From an uncultured Ruminococcus sp. (GTDB lineage: Bacteria > Bacillota > Clostridia > Oscillospirales > CAG-272), in NCBI GenBank assembly GCA_902783905.1, contig CACZSP010000325.1, positions 1 through 5,401 on the forward strand: DNA of 5,401 bases, in the 5' to 3' direction. The number at the start of each line of letters is the position of its first letter. The first letter of the stretch is position 1. Position numbers and translations under genes: made by a program. Shown here piece after piece: positions 1 to 5,401 of the stretch. A model generated the notes under the pieces. It made no database searches, was not told the DNA's origin, and was given only the letters and a program-made list of their open reading frames with translations.

Positions 1-356
1 GGAACGGCGGCGATACCGTTTCCCTCGTCGGCCTCTATCGCCGGCTTAAGCACTATCTCTCTTTCGGCGAGGCTTCCGTTGGGCAGCAGGCAGGTCGTCA
101 GAGGCGTGATAATATTCGATACTATGGAATTGACGACCTTGTTGAACGCCGTGCTGACTACAACGGCGACGGCAAGGTCGATCATATTTCCTTTGGCGAC
201 GAACTTTTTAAAATCGGCCCAGAAACCCGTCGCGCCCTTTTCCACCTCTTCCACTGCTTTTTTTGCTTTTTTCAGAGCGCGCTGTCTTTTTCTTTCTTCC
301 GCAAGTTCCTTTCTCATCGTTCTTTTCTTGACTCTTTTTATCTGACGTTCGGTCAT
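1..356 (-). CDS. mscL: Large-conductance mechanosensitive channel MscL (N-terminal part; runs off the left edge)
   Basis: MscL is a homopentameric inner-membrane channel that opens under membrane tension to release solutes during hypo-osmotic shock. Only the first 118 codons are in the window, with no stop. Residues 45-57 (FWADFKKFVAKGN) match the family S1 helix, and residues 60-85 (DLAVAVVVSTAF, then NKVV..IVSNIITPL) match the pore-lining first transmembrane helix. The periplasmic loop begins near residue 90; the second helix lies outside the window. E. coli MscL starts about 42 residues later than this protein. The extra residues 1-42 are charged, with about 17 Lys/Arg and 7 Asp/Glu, and have no Gly or Pro before residue 41, so they probably form a helix or coiled coil. 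The start is fixed by AAAGGAG seven bases upstream; the next Met (residue 14) has no such site. The positions of two conserved TM1 glycines (E. coli G22 and G26) hold Ala64 and Ser68. Family assignment is secure by motif recognition. Confidence 0.9.
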   Translation of the reverse strand, partial: MTERQIKRVKKRTMRKELAEERKRQRALKKAKKAVEEVEKGATGFWADFKKFVAKGNMIDLAVAVVVSTAFNKVVNSIVSNIITPLTTCLLPNGSLAEREIVLKPAIEADEGNGIAAV

Positions 357-363
357 CTTTTTT

Positions 364-370
364 CTCCTTT
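364..370 (-). promoter_or_regulatory. Ribosome binding site of mscL
   Basis: On the minus strand this reads AAAGGAG, followed by a seven-base spacer and ATG at 356. It is close to the ideal Shine-Dalgarno site and decides the start codon. The unusual N-terminal extension of this MscL is therefore translated and is not an over-called start. Confidence 0.85.
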
Positions 371-428
371 TTTTCGAGTTTGCGGATGAATTTGCCCGCC
401 CGGATAATCGAATATCCTGAAATATGAA

Positions 429-486
429 TAAACCGGCGTACGTTTGCCGACGGCTAATTTCCCGCCTGTTCACGCACGTCGGTTTA
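429..486 (-). repeat. Imperfect inverted repeat / stem-loop between pheT and mscL, possible weak terminator
   Basis: The arms 429-443 and 472-486 are 15 bases each. They pair throughout except for one A-C mismatch and one G-T wobble when read on the minus strand. The loop is 28 bases (444-471). The outer stem is CGGTTTA paired with TAAACCG, and the minus-strand sequence after it is T-rich but interrupted (TTCATATTT). It begins about 20 bases past the pheT stop codon, so it could end the aminopeptidase-pheS-pheT transcript. The long loop and lack of a clean T-run make it a poor textbook intrinsic terminator. A protein-binding site, an mRNA-stabilising structure or a dispersed repeat are alternatives. 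The structure itself is seen directly; its role is inferred. Confidence 0.55.
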
Positions 487-506
487 CTCTGTGCTTCCTG
501 AATTGT

Positions 507-2951
507 TTATTTAAATCTCTTCTCGGCGCCGAGAGTATGCGTCAGTTTGCCTACCGCGTTCCCGGTGCTTTTTTCGATTTCTTCCGAACGGAGAGTCCGC
601 TCGTCCGAACCGATGTAAAGTCTGATCGTAACCGACTTTTTGCCTTCGGGTATCTGTTTGCCGCGGTACTCGTCGACGAATCCGGCGCCTTTGAGAAGCG
701 GATCGCGGTTTCCCTTGAACAGAAGCGCAGCCTCGATATCCTTCCAGCCGACGGAGCAGTCGAAGAGAAGAGAGACGTCGCTCTCAACCGTCGGATACTC
801 TCCGGGACGGACGAATCCGTTGGTGCGGGAGGTAAACGGCGTCATGCAGTCGAGATCAAGTTCGAACAGGATCACGGCAAGGTTTTTCACTCCGCACTCT
901 ATTGCGATCTTTTTATCGAGAAGTCCGAAATCTCCGCATACCTTTCCGTCTTTAACGAAATTGAACCATACGGCTCCGTCCGACCAGACCGGCTTTTGCT
1001 CCTTTGCGAAGGAATATGCCTCCATGTGCACGTAAGGCGGCATCTGTTCGATTATTCCCTTTGCCTTCCGGAACAGGTTCGTTACGTCATCCTCCGCTCC
1101 GGCGAAGGCGCCGGCGATATGCCTTCTCTGCAGAGGAAGCAGCTCGGTTTCGTCGTAGGGAGAAGTGTAATCGCGGTCGAAGAAGACCTGCGATTCCTCG
1201 AAGATTGAAAACTCGGGATAATACCTTTCGTTTTTCGCCGCTGCGTCGACAAGGTTCGGAAGAAGCGACGAGCGTATCATTTCCTCGTCGGGAGAGGGCG
1301 GTGTGGAAAGCTTGAGAACGCCGGCGTCAGAACCGAGCACCGCGTTCGCCGTACGCATCTCCATCCACGGATAGGTGAACACCTCGCGCATACCGCATCT
1401 GAACGCAAGATACTCTTTGATCCTTCGAACGAGGTCCTTGTCCAGCTGATTGATGGCGCCGGAATATACGGTCGCAATCGGAGTCGGCTCGAAGTTTTCG
1501 TAGCCGTACATCCTCGCGACCTCTTCCATGATATCCTCCTTGAGAGAGATATCGCCGGTCGATCTCCAGCTCGGCGCCGCGAGAACCATGACTCCGTCCG
1601 CGAAACACACCTCGAATCCGAGCCGCGACAGTTTGTCGCAGATCTGCGAATTGGGTATGCGCTTGCCGAGACGGCGCTCGAGCCATTCGAGAGTCACGTC
1701 TATCCGTTTGCGTTCGGTCTGCGAGACGCGGTTGTCGCAAAAACCGCTGACAACCGAACCCGGGAAGTATTCCCTGAAGAGTTTCATTGCCATCCCAAGC
1801 GCCTGATCGCATCTCTGGGTATCGATCGCCTTTTCGTATCTTGAAGACGCCTCGGTGCGGTTCTCGTACCGCATCGCGGTGCGTCGCACCGATTTAGCCG
1901 AGAAGTTTGCGACCTCGAGAATTACTCTTTTCGTCCCGGGGAGGATCGAATCCTTTGCGCCTCCCATGACACCGGCAAGCGCGACCGCCTCGCGATCGTC
2001 CGCGATGACCAGATCGTCGTTTCTCAGAGAAAGATCCTTTCCGTTCAGGAGAAGCAGCTTCTCACCTTCCCCGGCACGTCTCACGGTGATACCGCCGGAA
2101 ATCAGATCGGCGTCAAAGGCGTGAGTCGGCTGACCGGTCGCCAGCATTACGTAATTCGTGATATCGACGAGCGCGTTTATCGGACGCATCCCGACTCTCC
2201 AGATCCGGCTCTTCATCAGATAGTCGGACTCCTTTACCGCTACTCCCTCGATCCTGACTCCGATATAACGCGGGCAAAGCGTACCGTCTTTTATTACGAC
2301 CGAAAAAGCTCCCGTGTCGGCCGGAGGATCGAATCTGCAAAAATCCTTAAGCGGCAGATCGTAAAGCGCCGCGATCTCTCTCGCTATTCCGTAATGTCCC
2401 CAGAGGTCCGGGCGGTTCGTCATCGACTTGTTGTCGATTTCAAGAATAATATCGTCCATTCCGAGAGCTTCGGCAAGCGGCGTTCCGGCGGATGCGTCGA
2501 AGGATGACAGATCGACAACCTCCGCTTCGGCGGCAGCCGGGAAAAGGTCGCCCAGGCCAATCTCGCTCGAAGCGCAGATCATCCCGTAGCTTTCGACTCC
2601 GCGGAGCTTAGCCTGCTTAATTTCGACGGGATCGCCTTCTCCGTGCCATCTGACGACGGCGCCCGGAAGCGCCGCGGCGACCTTCATTCCCGCGTAAAGA
2701 TTCGATCCTCCGCAGACGATCTCCTTTATTTCCCCGCCGATATCGGTGCGGCAGACGCGGAGTTTGTCGGCGTTGGGATGCGGAAGGACTTCCTTAATTA
2801 CACCGACGACCATACCGTCGAAGCGGCGGGCAAGATGCTCCGCGCCCTCGACTTCCACCGTTGACATCGTCAGGTCGTAGGAAAGTCTGTCAAGGTCGAA
2901 ATCCTTCGGAAGTTCGACGTAATCTCTTATCCATGAAAGTGACAGTTTCAT
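507..2951 (-). CDS. pheT: Phenylalanine--tRNA ligase, beta subunit
   Basis: PheT is the beta subunit of cytoplasmic (alpha-beta)2 phenylalanyl-tRNA synthetase; it binds tRNA-Phe and edits mischarged Tyr-tRNA-Phe. At 814 residues it is about normal for the bacterial family. The order of domains is standard. Residues 1-38 open with the typical MKLSLSWIRDYVEL. An EMAP-like tRNA-binding domain follows at about 43-150 (VLPHPNADKLRVC). The B3/B4 editing domain is at about 210-370 (INALVDITNYVML, THAFDAD, VALAGVMGG). The B5 domain is at about 415-490 (SWRSTGDISLKEDIMEEVAR). The inactive class II-like core is at about 500-700, and the C-terminal FDX-ACB anticodon-binding domain at about 712-814 (YRGKQIPEGKKS). 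The start follows the pheS stop by 11 bases, with AAGGGG at 2964-2959 overlapping that stop, which suggests translational coupling. I see no frameshift or damaged editing motif. Confidence 0.98.
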   Translation of the reverse strand: MKLSLSWIRDYVELPKDFDLDRLSYDLTMSTVEVEGAEHLARRFDGMVVGVIKEVLPHPNADKLRVCRTDIGGEIKEIVCGGSNLYAGMKVAAALPGAVVRWHGEGDPVEIKQAKLRGVESYGMICASSEIGLGDLFPAAAEAEVVDLSSFDASAGTPLAEALGMDDIILEIDNKSMTNRPDLWGHYGIAREIAALYDLPLKDFCRFDPPADTGAFSVVIKDGTLCPRYIGVRIEGVAVKESDYLMKSRIWRVGMRPINALVDITNYVMLATGQPTHAFDADLISGGITVRRAGEGEKLLLLNGKDLSLRNDDLVIADDREAVALAGVMGGAKDSILPGTKRVILEVANFSAKSVRRTAMRYENRTEASSRYEKAIDTQRCDQALGMAMKLFREYFPGSVVSGFCDNRVSQTERKRIDVTLEWLERRLGKRIPNSQICDKLSRLGFEVCFADGVMVLAAPSWRSTGDISLKEDIMEEVARMYGYENFEPTPIATVYSGAINQLDKDLVRRIKEYLAFRCGMREVFTYPWMEMRTANAVLGSDAGVLKLSTPPSPDEEMIRSSLLPNLVDAAAKNERYYPEFSIFEESQVFFDRDYTSPYDETELLPLQRRHIAGAFAGAEDDVTNLFRKAKGIIEQMPPYVHMEAYSFAKEQKPVWSDGAVWFNFVKDGKVCGDFGLLDKKIAIECGVKNLAVILFELDLDCMTPFTSRTNGFVRPGEYPTVESDVSLLFDCSVGWKDIEAALLFKGNRDPLLKGAGFVDEYRGKQIPEGKKSVTIRLYIGSDERTLRSEEIEKSTGNAVGKLTHTLGAEKRFK

Positions 2952-2962
2952 TAGTACACCCC

Positions 2963-4000
2963 TTATCTGAACTGCTCGAGGAAGCGCAGATCGGCGCTGT
3001 GGAACAGACGGACGTCGTCGACGCCGTATCGCATCATTACAAGACGGTCAAGGCCGATGTTAACGTAAAATCCGGTGAATTCCTCGGGATCGAGTCCTCC
3101 GGCACGGAGAACGTTGGGATGAGGAGTGCCTCCGGGCATGACCTCTATCCAGCCCACGTGCTTGCATACGCTGCAGCCCTTACCGCCGCAGACGAGGCAT
3201 CCCATATCGATCTCGAACCCGGGCTCAACGAACGGGAAGAATCCTGCTCTCATCCTGACTGGCACGTCTCTGCCGAAGACCTTCGACAGGATGCTCTTTA
3301 TCATTACCTTCCCCGAAGTAAAAGTGAAATTCCTGTCGACGATAAGCGCCTCGTACTGATAAAAAGCTCTTTCGTGACGGGCGTCGGTCGTCTCGTTGCG
3401 GTATACGGGACCGGGATACACGAATCTGAAAGGCGGCTTGTGGGTCTGCATATAACGAACGCTTCCGCCGGTCAGATGCGGCCGCAGGCAGAGCTTTTCG
3501 TTTGCGGATCCGGTATCGTGTCCCTTGAGCCAGTAGGTATCCATGCTCTCGCGGGCGGGATGATCGGGCGGGAAATTGAGTTTGTCAAAGCCGTACAGTT
3601 CGGTGGTAATCTCGTCCTCCTGGAATATTTCGAATCCCATCGAGCGGAATGCGTCGTTGAGGTCGTAGCACATCTGCGTTATCGGATGCAGTCCTCCGGC
3701 AGGCGGAGCAAATCCCGGAACGGTGATATCGAAATCGGCCGGGACCTCGGCCGCCTTCAGACGGAGCGCCGTTCTTTTTTCTTCAATGAGAGCGGCGATT
3801 TTTTCCTTGAGCTGATTGACCGCTTTCCCGAACTCGGGGCGCTGTGACGGATCGATTTTTGGCAGTTCCTTGAGAAGTTCGGTTATCCTTCCCTGTTTGC
3901 CGAGAAGTCCGCCCTTGAACTGCTGAAGCTCGCCCTCGCTTTTTATCGCTTTTATCTTCTCTTCGGCTTCGGCGAGAAGAGCCGCTATCTTTTCTTTCAT
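2963..4000 (-). CDS. pheS: Phenylalanine--tRNA ligase, alpha subunit (divergent, with four-cysteine insertion)
   Basis: PheS is the catalytic subunit that activates phenylalanine and, with PheT, charges tRNA-Phe. At 345 residues it is of normal length. Residues 1-85 form the usual N-terminal coiled coil. The class II core begins near 91 (DITVPG, GGLHPIT at 102-108, DHPAR at 146-150). Motif 2 is YRNETTDARHE (200-210), with Arg201 and Glu203. The phenylalanine-site Gln215 and Glu217 are kept (FYQYEAL). Motif 3 is GLDRL (316-320), with Arg319. Cys268, Cys271, Cys276 and Cys279 form a CxxC-x4-CxxC zinc-ribbon-like insertion that I know from some Bacillota and other PheS proteins. Odd points: the usual THTSPVQ segment reads PHLTGGS (174-180), and the usual GFAFGMG reads GFYVNIG (310-316), placing Tyr312 at the position of E. 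coli Ala294. AGAGGA lies eight bases before the start. The gene sits 18 bases after the aminopeptidase and 11 before pheT. Confidence 0.97.
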   Translation of the reverse strand: MKEKIAALLAEAEEKIKAIKSEGELQQFKGGLLGKQGRITELLKELPKIDPSQRPEFGKAVNQLKEKIAALIEEKRTALRLKAAEVPADFDITVPGFAPPAGGLHPITQMCYDLNDAFRSMGFEIFQEDEITTELYGFDKLNFPPDHPARESMDTYWLKGHDTGSANEKLCLRPHLTGGSVRYMQTHKPPFRFVYPGPVYRNETTDARHERAFYQYEALIVDRNFTFTSGKVMIKSILSKVFGRDVPVRMRAGFFPFVEPGFEIDMGCLVCGGKGCSVCKHVGWIEVMPGGTPHPNVLRAGGLDPEEFTGFYVNIGLDRLVMMRYGVDDVRLFHSADLRFLEQFR

Positions 4001-4018
4001 CGCGTTATTCCTCTATGA

Positions 4019-5260
4019 TTATCTGAAGCTCTCCGCCCATTCTCCGTTCACGAAAATCGGGGTCGGCTTCCCGTTTTTCCATCCTGTAATACAAAGGTCG
4101 GGCGCTCCGATCATGAAATCGGTGTGGACCATGCTGTCGTTTATCCCGAGCGCGCGGCACTCTTCGTTTGTCCTGTCGTGATAGTTTTCGATACAGTCGT
4201 TGAACCCGCGTCCGAGAGCGACGTGACAGGAGGCGTTCTCGTCAAACAGTGTCTCGTAGAAAAGTATTCCGCTGTTGTTGATCGGACTGTCGTTCGGTAT
4301 CAGTGCGAGTTCTCCGAGTTTTGCGGCGCCCTCATCCATCCCGATCATCCGGTCGAGGACTTCCTTTCCCTCTTCGGCTTCCCATTCGACCGCCTTGCCG
4401 TCACGGAAGGTAATGCTGAAATTCCTTATCATCATTCCGTTATACGAGAGCGGCTTCGTAGCGACGAGTTTTCCTTCCGCTTTGCCGGCGAAGGGTGACG
4501 TAAAGATCTCCTCCGTCGGCATATTCGGATTGAAGAACACTCCTCCGATCGTCCGTTCGCCGCCTCCGCACCAGACTCCTTCGGGTATCAGCCACGCCTT
4601 GAAATCGGTGCCGTTCGAGCTTTTATAAGTGAGATATTCGAATTTCATCGAATTGAGCTTCGACGTGCGCTTTCTGAAATCCTCGTTATGACGCGCCCAT
4701 TCGGCCGTCGGATCGTTATCCGGATCGTCGGTAACCATAACGCTGTCGAGTATGCACTTCCAGAGAGTCTCGACCGCCTGAGCCTTTTTCAGTTCGGGAA
4801 ACACTTTTTTTGCCCACGCCTCGGACGGCACTGCGGCGATCGTCCACTGATAACGCGATTCCATCGCGTCGATGTAAGGCTTTATGACCGGATAAGTCGC
4901 CATCCTTGATTTCTGAAGCTTTTCGAGGTTCATCCCCTTCATTCCGTCGGGATCCTCGCTTACGATATGAATCGTGGCCGGAAGATTTTCGGAATAGAAT
5001 TTTATTCTTTCCTCCTGCCACTTCGGAACGGTCGAAAGCTCCCGAAGGGACATCCAGCGGTAGTGAAGTTTGTCAACCGGCTGATATTTCCAGTTCATAT
5101 TAACGTACGAAGCGCCGAGCCGGTAGCACTCCTCCGCGACCATAGTCGCAAACGCGTACTGATCGGCCTGGACGTTGATAACGACTCCCTGCCCTTTCCG
5201 CACGTTAGCGCCGACGCCGGCGATAAGCTTTGCGTATTTTCTCATTAAAGATTTTTTCAT
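4019..5260 (-). CDS. M29-family (thermophilic-type) metallo-aminopeptidase
   Basis: M29 peptidases (AmpS, AmpT, PepS, aminopeptidase II) are cytoplasmic dimetal enzymes that remove N-terminal residues from short peptides. At 413 residues this is the normal family length. The N-terminal alpha/beta domain (about 1-170) includes NVRKGQGVVINVQAD. The C-terminal half holds the family blocks NPNMPTEEIFTSP (244-256), LGELALIP (315-322), LFDENASCHVALG (338-350) and VHTDFMIG (378-385). From memory of the AmpT structure, the metal ligands map to Glu251, Glu317, His346, His379 and Asp381, and all are present. The position I associate with a conserved Tyr (AmpT Tyr352) is Phe353, in GRGFND. No signal peptide or membrane helix is seen. 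It is the first gene of a tight run with pheS and pheT, behind its own promoter. The start at 5260 is supported by AGGAGG 11 bases upstream; Met6 would be 26 bases from it. Confidence 0.94.
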   Translation of the reverse strand: MKKSLMRKYAKLIAGVGANVRKGQGVVINVQADQYAFATMVAEECYRLGASYVNMNWKYQPVDKLHYRWMSLRELSTVPKWQEERIKFYSENLPATIHIVSEDPDGMKGMNLEKLQKSRMATYPVIKPYIDAMESRYQWTIAAVPSEAWAKKVFPELKKAQAVETLWKCILDSVMVTDDPDNDPTAEWARHNEDFRKRTSKLNSMKFEYLTYKSSNGTDFKAWLIPEGVWCGGGERTIGGVFFNPNMPTEEIFTSPFAGKAEGKLVATKPLSYNGMMIRNFSITFRDGKAVEWEAEEGKEVLDRMIGMDEGAAKLGELALIPNDSPINNSGILFYETLFDENASCHVALGRGFNDCIENYHDRTNEECRALGINDSMVHTDFMIGAPDLCITGWKNGKPTPIFVNGEWAESFR

Positions 5261-5271
5261 TTTGTAAAGCG

Positions 5272-5277
5272 CCTCCT
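5272..5277 (-). promoter_or_regulatory. Ribosome binding site of the aminopeptidase gene
   Basis: This is a perfect AGGAGG on the minus strand, 11 bases before the ATG at 5260. The spacer is a little longer than usual. It still favours that ATG over the in-frame ATG at 5245, which would be 26 bases away. Confidence 0.8.
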
Positions 5278-5294
5278 AAAATATTAACCTATAT

Positions 5295-5323
5295 ATTTTA
5301 CCATACATAGCGGAATAAATCAA
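5295..5323 (-). promoter_or_regulatory. Sigma-A-type promoter of the aminopeptidase-pheS-pheT operon
   Basis: On the minus strand the -35 box is TTGATT (5323-5318) and the -10 box is TAAAAT (5300-5295), with an exact 17-base spacer. The bases just before the -10 box read TGG, the extended -10 TGn motif. Transcription would start near 5288, leaving a leader of about 28 bases before the ATG. That leader has room for the Shine-Dalgarno site but not for a T-box, an attenuator or a known riboswitch. The prediction is by consensus match only. Confidence 0.7.
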
Positions 5324-5371
5324 CTTTTTTCGGGACAATTCGCCCGCCGAAACCGATAATCCGCCAAAAAA

Positions 5372-5384
5372 CTGTTGACAACAG
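5372..5384. promoter_or_regulatory. 13-base palindrome, candidate operator
   Basis: CTGTTG and CAACAG are perfect 6-base inverted halves around a central A (CTGTTGACAACAG). The palindrome covers the consensus -35 hexamer TTGACA of a plus-strand promoter and lies about 50 bases upstream of the minus-strand -35 box. A repressor bound here could control the rightward gene, and possibly the operon too. The symmetry is seen directly; operator function is inferred, and I cannot name the regulator. Confidence 0.4.
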
Positions 5385-5401
5385 CCGTTTATAATTGTAT
5401 A
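5375..5401 (+). promoter_or_regulatory. Divergent plus-strand promoter, cut by the window edge
   Basis: A perfect TTGACA -35 box (5375-5380) is followed by a 17-base spacer and then TATA at 5398-5401, where the window ends. The -10 box is therefore only two-thirds visible. A TATAAT at 5390-5395 is too close to this -35 box to pair with it. The arrangement suggests a gene reading rightward just outside the window, divergent from the aminopeptidase operon. Confidence 0.5.

Noticed and set aside
79..345. An 88-codon plus-strand open frame opposite mscL
   Set aside because: The Phe- and Leu-rich translation is the antisense image of the Lys-rich start of MscL, not a membrane protein in its own right.
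404..432. A possible mscL promoter on the minus strand (TTTATT, 17 bases, GATTAT)
   Set aside because: The spacing is right, but only about 3 of 6 and 4 of 6 bases match consensus, and it overlaps the inverted repeat arm. It is too weak to annotate.
444..1208. A 254-codon open frame on the plus strand antisense to the end of pheT
   Set aside because: It covers the conserved FDX-ACB domain of PheT on the other strand and begins inside the intergenic inverted repeat. No family features were seen.
2861..3847. A 328-codon open frame on the plus strand across the pheT-pheS junction
   Set aside because: It lies wholly antisense to well-recognised pheS and the start of pheT, resembles no known protein, and has no ribosome binding site I can support. 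It is a shadow of GC-biased codon positions.
5261..5294. A T-box, attenuator or riboswitch before the operon
   Set aside because: The leader is about 28 bases with no room for such structures, and no T-box core motif was seen up to the window edge.
5331..5346. A CGGG / CCCG four-pair hairpin upstream of the operon promoter
   Set aside because: The stem is short and the adjoining run on the transcribed minus strand is A, not T, so it is not a terminator. Nothing else supports a function.

Overview
The window carries four protein genes, all on the minus strand, so it reads right to left. In transcription order they are an M29-family metallo-aminopeptidase (5260-4019), pheS (4000-2963), pheT (2951-507), and the first 118 codons of a mechanosensitive channel gene, mscL, which starts at 356 and runs off the left edge. 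No RNA gene, CRISPR array, insertion sequence or phage gene is visible.

The organism is a bacterium, most likely of a Clostridia-like (Bacillota) lineage. The basis is strong purine-rich Shine-Dalgarno sites before every gene, a sigma-A-type extended -10 promoter, a four-cysteine insertion in PheS and mid-range GC judged by eye. This placement is an inference, not a firm identification.

The aminopeptidase, pheS and pheT are separated by only 18 and 11 bases, and the pheS stop codon overlaps the pheT ribosome binding site. They therefore look like one operon driven by a good promoter at 5295-5323. PheS and PheT form the (alpha-beta)2 phenylalanyl-tRNA synthetase. The aminopeptidase releases free amino acids from peptides, so its link to a charging enzyme is plausible but unproven. 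No T-box or attenuator leader can fit in the roughly 28-base leader.

The 150 bases between pheT and mscL hold a long imperfect inverted repeat (429-486), and mscL has its own strong ribosome binding site. At the right edge (5261-5401) lie the operon promoter, a divergent plus-strand -35 box and a 13-base palindrome over that box. A gene reading rightward probably begins just outside the window.

The window is largely housekeeping DNA and I see no clear new system. The points most worth a second look are PheS residues that depart from the usual phenylalanine-pocket consensus (notably Tyr312 where an Ala is normally found), a basic N-terminal extension of about 42 residues on MscL with two altered TM1 glycines, and the intergenic inverted repeat and palindrome.
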